Source: Enoplolaimus lenunculus (lineage: Eukaryota > Nematoda > Enoplea > Enoplida > Thoracostomopsidae). From it: a stretch of DNA of 64,000 nt. Numbering within the stretch: position 1 is the first letter of the stretch; each line of letters begins with the position of its first letter. The position numbers and the translations under genes were made by a program. This document shows, in pieces, positions 10,828 through 23,124 of this stretch. The stretch lies in the NCBI GenBank assembly GCA_030248215.1, contig JASANG010003098.1, positions 237,371-301,370 on the forward strand. The letters run 5' to 3'. The notes under the pieces were generated by a model, which was not told where the DNA came from, did no database searches, and saw nothing but the letters and a program-made list of their open reading frames with translations.

Positions 10828-13800
10828 ATGTCTGTCAACGGAGTTCGACGTTGGCATTTGGAATCGTCCGAATCGGAAAGTGACACTGGCGAAGCTGTTG
10901 ACTGCGAACGTTCTAAAAATGTTTCGTTTGATTCGTCGCAAGAAAATGTTGCTCAAGTGAGTATTGTGTTTGCGCTATGTTTTTATTTATATAATGGTCG
11001 AACCTGGACCGTGCTTACAGAGAACATAAGCTTAGCGGCATTTCACCTGAAATGTTGTTAGCTGAGTTCTTGACAGAAATATTGGCCAATGTATAGAACA
11101 GAGCCGGAACATTAGTATAATTTCTAAGCCTAAGCGTAAACCTAAGCCTAAGCGTAAGGAATTAGCCTATTCCTAAGCCTAAGCCTAAACAAAAAGTTAG
11201 TCTAAAGCTTAAACTGACTTTAATACGGTCCCGCCGGAAAACGATCCGGCCCTGTTCTATACATGGGCAGAAATATTAATAAGGCTGAGCGACTGCGATT
11301 GTGGGACTTCCAGTGGGTTAAGCGTTAAATATGTGACGCACATATATATGTGTACAGATTAGAGATGCCCCGGGGCCAGGATTTTTCGCGGGGCCGGGGC
11401 CCCGGTACCAGGGTCAGGGGCAGCAAAATACACTGATCTGTAATTTTTATGTACCTTTTGCTTAATGATACATCTTGGAGTACGAATGTATAATATTGCA
11501 TATATATTGTGTAATATAAAATTATATCGATGTTGGATGCTATATTTATGTGCGGTGTTTTGATCTGAAGTCATGATCCACGTCGCGTTCCTGGTGATGT
11601 TGTTCACAAAGTGCAGCCGCCAGCGAGGAACCAAACGCAGTTACGTTATTTCTTTAAGATATACAAGGACCGTGCCGAAGCTTATTTTAATCAAAGTACA
11701 CGGAAACAAAACCGTCCGACTGCAACCGGTGGACCATCATCTTCGAAAGGACAAACCAACAAGCAACCGTTTTTAGCAACTGTTGATTTTCGAGAGTTGG
11801 CCAATGCGTTAAAAGAAATGGGCAATACGTCTTCGTCATTGACTGTTCAATGCTTCGAAAAGTATCAAAGACAGTTTATGATGTGGATGTATTACCTAAG
11901 GTTAGATCCGATGCGTTTAGGACATGGGTGTATTATGGTTTTTCATGTGATGAATTATGTCGCTTAAAGTTGTAGGTGACGTGAATTGTAGTCTCGAATT
12001 ATATAAAAAGGCCCCACCTGTTCACGTTCCAGTTAACGATCGGCATATGACCTTCTTAACTGAGCCTTTCAAAGATTGAGAGGGCGCACCTTCCGGGCAC
12101 CCGCTCTTGGAACACTTCCTATGACACTACTTACTGCAAAAATTGAAAGGACGTATTTGCTTTCCCACCATTTCTGCATGCTCCCATTAATGGCTACTAC
12201 CATGGCCGGACACGTCTTCTGCAAAAGTTTAAGCGGCGACCGCTGTTGGTTCTGCTGGTTCCCCACTTTTTTGTTTCCCTGGTTCAAACACCAGAGACCC
12301 TCGGTTGTTGCTTCTCCTACGGTTTTTTAACTGGGGGACCCCGGTTGTTTCTGTTCGGCCACCACGTTTTTGTCACCTTTGAGGACCCTGGCTGTTTCTG
12401 CTCCACCCGCACGTTTTTCTTCCTCCAGTTTTAATTCAGAATCCACATTTGGTTCCCTCTTTGTTTATACATTCCGATTTTACTTATCTGTGCGTTTATG
12501 TTTGTCAAAACGAAACACTGCACAAAAGTGTGACAAGCAGCAAGGGATATCTCGTTTGAAGTTGCAGCTGACAAAATGACCAAAACATGGCGCCTAGCGT
12601 CTGTTGCGAAGAATATTATCGGCATCTTGTATATTAGTAGAGTTATTCCTGTCGAACAAAGAAATTCATTTTTAATTTCGATGTTTACGTCATAAAAGAG
12701 ATTACCTGTTTATTTTTATTGCGTACGAATTGCTCACAATCCCGGTTGTCAGTTTATTTTATTTTTGTTAAACATTTATGTTTTACGTTTCAGTGAAAAT
12801 TTCAACCTTCTGTTGTATGGATATGGATCAAAACGTCGTTTGTTGGAATTATTCCGAGACACAACAATGTCGGAGTATTTCACAGTAACGGTTTATGGAT
12901 ACAAAGCTACATCGAATCTCAAACAGGTTACATTCTTATTTTTTTGTTTCTTAAATTTTTAAAAATGCAGTCATCAGTCACTGCGAATGTATCTACACTA
13001 CATACCTGTAGCAAACTCTATATTCCGGGGGGAACCATTTTAGGAGGGCAATGCGCAGAATTCTCATAACGAACGTACAGGCGGAACTAAAACTTTAAAT
13101 CTGGTCTAAAAGGAGCCAACTCGTTTTGGGGTAGGGGCTGATGAGCACCCCGCGCCCCTTTGGCTAGGTGTCCGATGCGTTATAATAGTGCTGTGCGAGT
13201 AATTAATTTTATTTTTATTGCGTTTGGGTCCAAACAAAAGTGCATGCAGCTGTGTGAAATTAGTAATTTTCCAGCTCTCTAGTTTTATCGCTATTCAAGG
13301 GCATAGCAAGTTTTTAAATAAAAAAGGGATACGGTCTGTGAAACTTTTGAAGGTGGGTGCCTTGTGTTACGAACTGAGGCAGCTCCTGAAGCTGTTTGAC
13401 AAAAATCACAACGGAGGTGGGGATTTTGACCCATATTCTTCGTGGCTACAACCTTGCGACTGGGCTACTATTGGATGTATATATTAGTTACTTTGAGTTT
13501 TCGAGCCCACTTGATGTTGTATTTATTTAGATTCTGCGAACAATTTGTGAATGCTTAGATATGGAATCAAGCCAAATAGTTACTGATACAACATTGCAAG
13601 TGAAGCTTATACATGAAGTGTTAGAGCGTGATGGTGAATAGCATTTTTATTTTAGTTTGTTTATGTTTATTTATTCTGAAATTGAAACTGATGCAGAACG
13701 TTGCTCGTATTGCATTGTTTTTGTTACCTTGCAACTCTCAGAACAAAACTGGCCATTCAACCAACAGTATTGCAGCAAAATCATGTTTGACATTTAACAT

Positions 13801-15819
13801 CTTCCAATTAGATTTAGTTTGATTTCCATTAATAATTTGTTTGTCTGTTCTGAATAACAATTGGGTATTTATGATAGTCAAACGTTGTCAACTGGAACAA
13901 ATAGGTGTTCAAAACTCGACATATTGATTATGGTTGTACTCGTTTTGGTTGTTTTTATTTTACAGGAGGAACAGATCTCATAATCATTTTGCACAACATT
14001 GACGGACATAACTTGCGTTCAGCACGATGCCAAGAAACTCTAGCGTCGCTCGCAAGCATTCCAAGAATTCATTTAGTTGCGTCAATGGATCATATCAACA
14101 CTCCGCTTTGTATGTTTTGTTTTCCAATTTCCAAAAATATGCACGTAATATAACAACAGTATTTTTGAATATTTTGCAGTATACTAAACCCATATTCTCA
14201 ATTGTGTATAGCATCTATTACCAGTTGGCGATTGGTTTTTAAACAAACTGACGAACCCTTGCAATAGCGGATTCAAATACGAAAAATGACCTATCACCAG
14301 TTTGGTGACAGGTACCATGCACATTTAACAATATGTACCTGGGATGTAGAATTTTGTCTGGATACTGAACTATGTAGATTTGTCGTTATTACTGCTAGTG
14401 ATTGTGGGTTAATATTACATGCCTACCGTCTATCAATGCGAAAACGCTGTTTGGCGCGGTATGTTTTTGTTTCAGAGTGTATAAGGAATTTTTATAATGT
14501 TTCCTGATTAAGCGGTTTATAGTTCCGCTTGGGAGGCGCTGTCGATTGACAATATCAAGAGTCGATGGCGACAAAGGATGTACCCAGTTGCACACTCTTG
14601 TAAAAAGATTAATTGGCCAGCGCACGTTGCGTTTTTGGCCTGCACCCCCTCACGTACGGGGTTATGCTTACCGATTCTCTCAATTTCACATGTTAAAATA
14701 TTTCAATGTTTCAAAGTTGCTTCCCTTATATTTTAAACTCATACGTATGCTGTATTTCAAGCGGTGACTACCATCCCTTCTAATTGTGGGGCAGTGGTCG
14801 GCCAAAAACGCAATGCCGGTTGGTACATTTTGTACCATGCGGAACCACAAGAATTGCACACTCTTGTATCATGCACTGTTTGCAATAATAATAACAACTC
14901 CTGATGGCTTAGTGCGTCGGGCTCCGATCACAATCTTACTTTGCTATAAAGTGTCGGTAGCAGGTTTGGAGCATGTTGAGGACACGGCCTGGGGGCCCGA
15001 GTGGATACGCATGTGTTTGCAAACGCAGACCTGTATTTTTTCTGATATTAGTATCGTCATTGTTTCATTGTGTGTAGTGTGGAATCATGCACAAGCGAAC
15101 TCTTTCAATTGGCTTTGGATCGATGCCACAACGTACGAGCCGTATGTTCATGAATTGTCTTCACAATCGTTTCTACAGAACGTTAATGCCACAGGCGCTG
15201 TTGGACATTCGATATCATCGTTACGCAGTGTGTGGTCTTCGCTGGCTGAAAATGCAAAGAAAATGTTTAGAATTGCAGCAGAAGATTGGGTTCAACATAA
15301 TAACTCGAAGTCTTACCAAGGTAAGCATACAGTTAGGGCGGGGCCAGGATTTTGGAAACAGGATTATGTTGCTAAAAAGTTGCAAAATGGGGTTTCTGTA
15401 CCCCAGCCTTACGTTGATATCAAGTTTGTATCGCATAGTTTTAGTCTAATTTTTTCATTGTGTGAGCAATGAATAGTACTTTGTAGCTTTTCAAATTTGT
15501 TACGACGTGACTACGGTTTAATTGTTTGCTGTTTAATCGAACGGAGGCCATCCCGTTTGTTGTGTGAGGATAACAGGTGACTTTTATGTCACAATAATAT
15601 TTAGGCATTTCGTTTACGGACCTGTATCGCCGCTGCCGTGAAGCATTTTTGGTCAGTTCTGAAGCCGCGTTACGCGCACAGCTGATCGATTATCGTGATC
15701 ATTCGTTGTTAATCGAAAAACGAGCTCCAGATGGTGCTGAATATTTGATGATAAACATCAACAAGCAATTACTTGAAGAATTTTTTAACCAAATCGGTGA
15801 ACCTTTGTCAAATTTTTGA
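10828..15819 (+). CDS. ORC2: Origin recognition complex subunit 2
   Basis: Seven exons join in phase: 10828-10956, 11617-11900, 12794-12926, 13531-13633, 13966-14109, 15078-15320, 15605-15819 (1,251 bp, 416 residues). ORC2 is part of the six-subunit complex that marks replication origins and helps load the MCM helicase. Recognition rests on FNLLLYGYGSKRRLLE at the start of the AAA-like domain, IIILHNIDGHNLR, HLVASMDHINTPL, SFNWLWIDATTYEPY and, in the C-terminal winged-helix part, REAFLVSSEAALRAQL and DGAEYLMI. All junctions are GT-AG. At 416 residues it is far shorter than the human protein (577); the missing part is the N-terminal disordered region, reduced here to about 60 residues. An undetected extra exon in intron 1 cannot be excluded. 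Intron 1 holds a MITE at 11094-11269. Confidence 0.93.
11094..11269 (+). mobile_element. MITE with GGCCAATGTATAGAACAG termini, perfect 8-bp target duplication
   Basis: The 176-bp element lies in ORC2 intron 1. It starts GGCCAATGTATAGAACAG and ends CTGTTCTATACATGGGCA; GAAATATT flanks it exactly at 11086-11093 and 11270-11277. The interior carries repeated CCTAAGCCTAAG / CCTAAGCGTAAG units. A relative is at 62822-62970, and the termini resemble the GGCCCATGTTAC family. Confidence 0.85.
14555..14875 (+). mobile_element. MITE of the TTGCACACTCTTGT / GTACATTTTGTACC family
   Basis: This sits in the 968-bp intron 5 of ORC2. AGTTGCACACTCTTGTAAA (about 14585) and ATTGCACACTCTTGTATCA (about 14852) frame text with GTTGCGTTTTTGGCC and its inverse GGCCAAAAACGCAATGC. 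The same motifs occur at about 51080-51180 and 57506-57801. Boundaries are approximate because two partial copies may be joined. Confidence 0.45.
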
Positions 15820-16236
15820 TGTATACTTTTGTAGTTTGGTTGAGAAAATTTTTCAATCAAAAATTGAAATACCAAATATCGGCTGGACACGGCAGCAACT
15901 ATAAGAGGATGAAAAATCCGGAACCGGAAGCCGATAAATTTTACCGGAGCTGGAGTGAAGCAAAATCAAGTAATATAAATGCTATGAAATACAATATACG
16001 CTGTGGAGAGATTGTTGTTAATCTTTCTTTTGGAGATTTTCCGATAACTGAAGTTGTCCTTAAAACTACAAACAAACTCACTGAAACGCATAACTTTTAT
16101 AAAAATGAAAAATCATACTACCGATATTGACGGAACATCCGGTAAAAAACTATCGGAGCCAGGGGTCGATTTTATACAGAAGCCGGAGGCAGATCACCTC
16201 CGTTGTGCACACTATCCGGAACTACACAATTAGTGT

Positions 16237-16522
16237 CAGGGTGTAAACGATAAGTTAAAATAACGGAAACTGTAGTGACCGGCCGGGTTTTTAAAAAATT
16301 TAAATAAAAAATGGCGTATGATTCGAAATTTTTAAGATATTAAATTGTAAATCCTAATTTTTAGTTCATTTCGAACAATTGCAGCATATCTATAGTGAAA
16401 AATTGCGAGATATATACGTTAATTGTAAACTAAATTCGAGCATAAAAATAACGAAATTTCGGTATTTCTATAGCGGAAACAGAAACAGATTTTACCGGAA
16501 GCGGATATCCGGTTACACCGTG
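16237..16522 (+). mobile_element. CCGGA-family hAT-like MITE
   Basis: Termini CAGGGTGTAAACG and CCGGTTACACCGTG are imperfectly inverted. The interior is AT-rich with CGGAAAC blocks. Flanking 8-mers ATTAGTGT and TTTAGTTC agree only in part, so the insertion is probably old. Confidence 0.45.
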
Positions 16523-16594
16523 TTTAGTTCGCGTTTGATAAAACGTAAAACTTAATCGCACTGTATTTGCAAGCATTCAGCTGTAGTCGTTTAC

Positions 16595-16910
16595 CAGCGT
16601 GCAGCCGGAGGTGAAAAATACCGGAGCCGGAGTTGAGGCGAAATTAGGCAGTAAAAATGATGGTTAACTAGTTAATTTTAGCCAATATGTGCAATATGTT
16701 GTAAAGCTGTTTGGTTTTACGCCTAAATTTTCAGCGAAATTTCGGAAATTCTTTAATGAAAATTGTGACAAAAGTAAAAGGAAACGCACTAAACAGATAA
16801 ATTTTGCAAAATTTTACTATCGAAATTGCCGGAACCTCCGGCCAAAATACTATCGGAACCGGAGGCCGATTTTCTGCCAGAGCCGGTGGCAGACCTCCGG
16901 TTGTACCCTG
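16595..16910 (+). mobile_element. CCGGA-family hAT-like MITE
   Basis: It starts CAGCGTGCAGCCGGAGG and ends CCTCCGGTTGTACCCTG, a clear inverted pair. Internal GAGCCGGAG and CCGGAACC blocks match 24415-24885. No convincing target duplication remains. Confidence 0.6.
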
Positions 16911-17514
16911 TTGTTTGTTGTGTAATTTTGGATATTTACAAGTAGCGCGATTTTTTGCCGCAGTATGATATTGAACGATCGCTGTTTTGTGTTTTTAACG
17001 CAAATCGGTGCTATTTTGAACTTCGCCTTGGTTGTTAGTTTGTATTTGTTTCTGCAGTAAATATTTTGAAATTACCGCCGTTCCGTTTAGTTTTCTTGTA
17101 AGACATGCAAATTTGCGTCTAGGACTATTAGTTACGACTTACACTTCGGATATTGATCAGGGTATAAATCGGATATCCGTTTCCGAAAAAATCTGCGTCC
17201 GTTTCATAGAAATATCGGAAATTCTGTTGTTTACGTTCAAATTAGTTGTTATACGTCAGGTACATATATCTTGCAATTTTTCACTACAGATATGCTGGAA
17301 CCAAAATGTGACCGGATATCCGTTTCCGGTAAAAATCTGTCGGTTTCCGTTATAGAAGTAACGGGTATTCTGTTTACGTGTTTTAACTAATAACGAACTT
17401 AGAAATAAAAATTTTCGTAACGAAAACGGCCACTGATTATTATACCGGAAACAGATATCCATTATATAGGCACGTTTTTGTTGAAAAATTTTCTATTTTA
17501 GGTATAGGTGTTTT

Positions 17515-17910
17515 ACAAAGGTACAGCCGGAGGTCTACCTCCGGCTCTGGCAAAAACTCTACCTCAGGCTTCGGTTGAATTTTTGATGGAGGTTCTAGCC
17601 ATTTCGGTAGAAAAACTCATAGTTTTACAAAATTTTTATTTGTTCGGCGCGCTTTTTAAATTCTGGCACAATTTTGAAAAGTGAATTGCCAATTTTTCGT
17701 AAAAAATAAGCATTCAACCAAACGATTTTACAACATTTTACAGACCAAACGATTTTAACAACACGTTACAGATATTTGCTAAAATTAAATTATATATCAT
17801 TTTAACCACCCAATTTCGGCTCATCTCCAACTCCGGTAAGTTTTGTTGTCCTCCGGCTCCATTAAGGTTTGTTGCCCACCGGTTCCGGTATTTTTCCTCT
17901 AGTTGCACAC
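17515..17910 (+). mobile_element. CCGGA-family MITE, degraded ends
   Basis: The left end GGTACAGCCGGAGGTCTACC and right end CTAGTTGCACACTG match the family termini imperfectly. The body contains the AACCAAACGATTTTAACAAC region also seen in the 24415-24885 copy, here with a short repeat of CCAAACGATTTTA. Confidence 0.5.
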
Positions 17911-18380
17911 TGATACCTATATTTATACCTGCAGCGAACATCAAGCTTGCGCCCCGGTTGTCGTATGCTACACGTTAAGTTTTATTGATTGTTGACCACA
18001 TTTACAAAGTGAAACTAGAGATGAAAACACGGAACCGGACCTCAATTTTGTACAAGTGCAAAATTGACTACCGAAATTGTCAAAACCTCCGCAAAAAATT
18101 CGATTTCCTACCGGCCCGAACCTACCGGTTGTACCTGGCTGTATAGGTCTGAAACGAACCGTTTATCTATGCACTGTTTAACGGGTATTACGTTAATAAG
18201 CTTTAGACTATCTTTTGCTTAGTTTAAGTTTTAGTTGACTTAGGAATGTGCATATACTACTGATACGGCCCTGAGCTACACATTTTCTTGCTGGTTTGAG
18301 CAAGATAATATCGAGCGTTCATTTCTTGCCGTTTCTGAATTCAATCATTGTAGGCTAGGCTTTTGTAAACCTTTCTCATA

Positions 18381-18455
18381 CGTCTCGACGGGAAAGGGAG
18401 CTGCACGTCTCGACGGGAAAGGGAGCTGCACGTCTCGACGGAAAATGGAGCTGAA
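18381..18455 (+). repeat. Tandem repeat, 25-bp unit, three copies
   Basis: Units starting CGTCTCGACGGGAAAGGGAG begin at 18381, 18406 and 18431. The first two are identical and the third differs at a few bases. It lies in intergenic DNA upstream of the convergent zinc-finger gene end; no function is apparent. Confidence 0.85.
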
Positions 18456-19439
18456 GGTTGTGGTTGTGCAATTTTAACAAAATTTATTTGCATGTGACTA
18501 TGTGAAGTTCTCTCATACGGTAAAAACCTTAAGTTTAATTAGCTGCAAACATTAAGTTTAATTAGTTGCAAACATTAAACAATGAAGATAAAACTTTCAA
18601 ACAATACATGTCATGTTAAAAACTTATGTTAGCTTCATTAATACCCATATTGATAATGGCATATATACAGGTCGTTTGTTTGGTATGTATGATGTGCATG
18701 CGCAGAATTATTATTTCAAGTTGTAAAATGCAAAAATTTTGTACAAAGTGCTCCGTTGAGCATGTCACAAAATTTATGAACTCCATTACTAGGCGTAATA
18801 TCGAGAAGCACATCACTGTTCGTTGCTCGATAAGTTTTGCTTACTGTGCGCTAAAATAGATTTCTTTTGATGCAAACTAGAGTTTATACTGAAGTAAATG
18901 TTCACGTTAGTTCTACTTATTCCAAAGTACATCCCTGACATGCTGTAATCGAAATATACATAGTAGCTTAATTTTGAACTTTTGTTTTCCAGCAACATTT
19001 CGTTCAGATTGTAATGAATAAAAATTCCCGATGGTATACAGATTCATGCAATGTGCACTGCCAAGCTTTCTAAAACCAAAGTGCGTTACACAAAGTACAC
19101 AGCTATATTGTTTAATGCTCTTGTTCGGGTACTCTTATGTGATTATGAATTTGGTCAGGTACTTGTTGACTTCCTCGCACAAAAGGCCCCTCAATCATGA
19201 CTGTATTAATGAAATATGAGCAGGTTTAGCCTACGTCTAAGCTTAGGCTTACGAGAATAATAAACAGTTGGAAATGGGAACTTTTACCTTATACTATCAA
19301 TTTACAATTTACCACAGTGTGAGTAGAAACTATATACACATTCAGTACCTGAAGCTGGACAATAATTTAATCCCAGTGCAATGAAAAACGTAAGGACTCG
19401 GTCAAAACACGGCAATGCACTTGTATGTATTGTTTGTAT

Positions 19440-22400
19440 TTTTATTACAAGAAATAATGAACGAGGTATTCATTCACACACTAACATGAAAGCGCCCACA
19501 AGCTATCCACATACTATGACCACGATATCATCACACTGAAGATCGATTTTCGCCGACGATGTAAACATAATTATTGTCTCAATTCCAAGAGAAGATGTGG
19601 TTGAGAGTGCACGGCTTCATTCACCTTTATACAGGATCCATAGTCTGGGCGACACAAGAAACACTGAAACAGATAATATTTCCAATTTCGGTCATAGCCT
19701 CTCCATCAAAACATATATGTCTATTGTCTCTATACCAGTATGCGTTATAATTACTGCAGTATGACATTTTGACAACAACGATCATGCTTGTATGTACTTA
19801 GCGCTGCTAATACTGCAACTTGGCTAGTTGAGAGTTGTAAACACAGCTGATAATCTTTTGCATAATATCTAGTACGTACCTGCTTGACTATCAACACATA
19901 GATAGCCTTCGTGTAGGTTAAGAGTGTGATCTTTTAATTCGTTCCATTCCATGACCTTTTCTCCGCATACCATACACAAATACCCATGATCTTCTCGTTT
20001 ATGATCAGTGAGATGAACGTACCTAAACAAATGTGCGAGTAATATACGTACATATGTCGTGTCCCCCCTATTTGCCCATGGCAACTGGGACGTCTCAAAA
20101 GTCAATTGCTGTTCAGAGCAGCCCAAACCACTACTGAAATGCAAAATGCTTTTGATTGGACAATTGTACAGACCAAACAGCTGCTGGAATGCACACTGTT
20201 TGTGATTGGTTGTGCAGGCTTGACTGTGTTCCAGAAAACTTACTTGCACAATAATTAATCGGCTTCATCATATTTGCAAACGATAAATCAAACAATGTTT
20301 ATGGTGTTTAACAGTATACAAACGAAACTGTGTGAGCGTGTGTCGTAATGTTTGGTGGAATACCGCGTTATGTGGAAAAATTATTTTTATTTCTATAGAA
20401 GTAAAATCAAACAAAATAATATGTACGTACTAAAAGAAAAGCACGACAGCAATGCAAAACGAGTTACTCAGATCCATAATATAACGGGCTATGGTGTTTT
20501 CGGTTTTAAACGACGTTTTTTATTAAATTTATAGAGGCGTAGCCAGTATTTCTGTTGTTTTGACTAGTCAATCAAATTGCGCCTATAAATCTTGTTTAAT
20601 TTATATAGCTTGCAAAATATGGTGAAGGTAAATAATTACTGTGCAAGTCAGTTTTCTCGAATACAGTCAAACCTGAATAACCAATCAAAATCCGTTTGCA
20701 TTCCAATAGCTGTTTGGTCTGCCCCGAATAGCAATTGTCGTTTGGGACGTCCAACCTACCAACTGGGGCAAACAGCTGTTTGCGGCACGACATATAATAT
20801 ATGTATATACTAGCAAAATTTTTTATATACACTTAAACTAAGTTTAAATTACAAGCATTACACGAATTAATGAAATCACGTACTAAATAATATATGGAAT
20901 CTCAGCGAAAAAAAGTAAAAGACAGGGAGAGAAACTACAAAAAGTAAAATCTTCATTTATCACAACTAACATTACTAGGTTGAAAGTGAATTAGAATTAC
21001 AATACGTATGTACGTATAATTTACCACGACTTGCGTACTAACAACTCACCGAATACATCTAAAATCGCATACATTGCACTCGTATTTAATCTTTCCTGTG
21101 TGCATCCGTTCGTGCAACGACACTTGCAGCTCAGAAGTAAAATGTTCGTCACAAAAGTGACACCTGTACGTTCGTGTATGAACATGCTCGAGCTTTTGAT
21201 GCTTACGCAGCTTTCGAGGTGTGAGAAACTTTTTCTGACATTCAGGGCACTGAAAGCCAGACTTATCGCCTCGGTGAAATTTTCGTTTATGATGAAACAA
21301 CCGTTCTCCTGTGACCATATTTCGTATCGGTTGGCACTCAAGACAAATCCACGTCAAATCACAGTCATGATCGTCAAGTTCGTCACTGTTTCGTAGCATT
21401 TTGTAGCATTTATTACACTGGACGTAATTAATGCAGTCAGGATGCTTTCGAGCAATATGCTTTTTCATTCCATGATCACTTCTGTATCGTTTATCACAAA
21501 ACGGGCATTGTGGACAAATGCGTTTTTTGAACTGGACGCGTTTCGGGAAGGTTGGTCGGTACGATGACTGTTGTTTTTGTTGTAGTTGTTGATTATTTTG
21601 ATGCCCATTGCTGCCGTGATCACCGCCGGATGTAGACGGTTCATTGATTGGAGCTGGTGGTTTCGGAGGGAACACTTGTTCCATTTCGAGTGGCGGTAAA
21701 CCAGCTGCCTCACGTTCTGCGTTAATTTCGATCGTCTTTTCGTACTTGTAGGCAATGCGTTGATTGCGACGTTCTTCAATCTCGGCCAGCAAGGCGCACT
21801 GTTCTTCGTACTGAATTCGATCACGTTCAGCAGCGATTGCTTTGTCTTGCATATAAGTACGATACGAATCCGGGTGTTTTTCTTTCAAATGCCTTTCGAA
21901 CAAATCTTTCTCGACAAATCGATTTTTACATACTTTGCACCGGTGCATGCGTCTTCGCATAAGGCGCCGTACTGCGGCAACAGTTTGTTCCATTTTTGGT
22001 GGCGCTGAGTCAATTGGAACGTCAGATCGTACACGATCATAAAATACATCCGTATTAAGGTTAGTACTAGTTGATTGGGTAGAGGCAGTACTGTTAGGAA
22101 GATTACAGCCGTTGTTACTTATAACTTGATTATCCATCGTCATCGAAGATGCTGCTGGCGAGCTGACACACGGCGATAAACCAGATGCAGCATCAACAGG
22201 CTGGCCAGCAAGTGATCCGAAAGTCAAATCAATCGAAAGGCTGCTGCTAGTGGGGCTAATATGATCAGGCAGCGATATACGGCGACGTTTTGGGTCACTT
22301 GGTTCTCCAGAGTCATTTTGTTGAATGTCTTTACATATATTTTGAAGCAAAGGACCCATCACAGCGCAAAATTTATTGTTTCGCGTTAATAAAGAATCAT

Positions 22401-23124
22401 CGTCAGGATCCAAGTCGCCCATTACAGTACCCTGATTATTACCATCCTCCGTGCGACTACCGTTTAGTCTTAACATACTTCCCGAGGAATTCATTACGGG
22501 CTCGTTGTCAAACGTCCTAAATGCAACATTAGTTAAATCGGAATTTTTTGGGCCAGAAATAGCGGATTTTGTTCTTGACTCACTATTGTCATCTTCAGGC
22601 TCATCTTTAATTGTTATAACTGCTATTTTACGCGCAACGTTTCTGCGATGTTTTCGACTTGACTCATGGCTGCTGACCACACTGGGAAACATAGCAGTAT
22701 CACTGGGTTCTGTTTTCACTGAAGTAGCATCGAATTCACTTTGCTCTGTTTCTGTTACAGCTGCATTTGGTACGGTACACGATGTTACATTTTCTGCAAT
22801 TACTTCACATTCGTCGCCACTATTAGTGCTACCCGATTGTAGTTTTTGAGCCATTATATCATTATTTGTGACGTCGTCCATTGTTGATGCTGAACCTGAT
22901 TTTATAGCGCTCTCATGATTATTTTCTGTTTCCGAGTTATGGTACCCGTTTAGACGACTATGTGGATTTTCGACTATATTACTGTTTAAGGCTGGTGCAC
23001 CGTTACTGCTGTCTTCATATTGTGTAACGTTGTATACGACATTATCGCTGCAACCATTTACTTCCCTGTCTGCCGTTTGTTTCATGTTTGAAGCCGCAGT
23101 AATTATGTGCAGGATCACATATTT
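19440..23124 (-). CDS. Multi-finger C2H2 zinc-finger protein
   Basis: The main coding exon runs from the ATG at 23085 down to 21050 (678 codons plus two bases). It joins in phase to 20022-19880, completing a split finger. The exon has an acceptor at 23124, so a 5' non-coding exon or leader is expected. Residues 1-370 are acidic and Ser/Asn-rich with two SUMO-type sites (VKTEPSD, IKDEPED) and a PKRRR nuclear signal. An isolated finger (CKVCKNRFVEKDLFERHLKEKH) lies near residue 381. A charged helical stretch and Gln-rich linker follow. From about residue 523 comes a block of five to six fingers ending CNVCDFRCIRYVHLTDH and CMVCGEKVMEWNELKDH. It is likely a nuclear DNA- or chromatin-binding protein. 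I cannot place it in a named orthologue group. The terminal exon left of 19880 is unresolved. Confidence 0.85.
20063..20230 (-). mobile_element. CAGTCAAGCCTG-ended MITE, copy in a zinc-finger intron
   Basis: Read on the minus strand it runs from CAGTCAAGCCTGCACAACC through GCATTCCAGCAGCTGTTTGG to GGACGTCCC-like text. A related copy in the opposite orientation is at 20664-20795, with CAGTCAAACCTGAATAACC and GCATTCCAATAGCTGTTTGG. The terminus resembles pogo/Tigger-type ends, but the far end is not clear in either copy. Confidence 0.45.
20664..20795 (+). mobile_element. CAGTCAAACCTG-ended MITE, second copy
   Basis: This partner of the 20063-20230 element lies in the same intron but in opposite orientation. 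The two share the terminus, an AACCAATCA segment, a CAGCTGTTTGGTCTG-like segment and a GGACGTCC segment. Pairing of the two copies in the transcript could form a hairpin within the intron. Confidence 0.45.

Larger units (their letters stand above)
15820..19430. other. Intergenic stretch filled with CCGGA-family elements
   Basis: No gene is visible between ORC2 and the zinc-finger gene. Several CCGGA-family MITEs occupy about 15880-18130, including the better-bounded copies below. A 25-bp tandem repeat follows at 18381-18455 and a short two-copy TTAAGTTTAATTAG repeat at about 18530-18580. A TTTATT at about 19441 would be an AATAAA signal for the minus-strand zinc-finger gene. Confidence 0.45.

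Noticed and set aside
14786-15472. 228-codon open frame as an independent gene
   Set aside because: It is read-through of ORC2 exon 6 into both flanking introns; the ORC2-like part starts only at the acceptor at 15077/15078.
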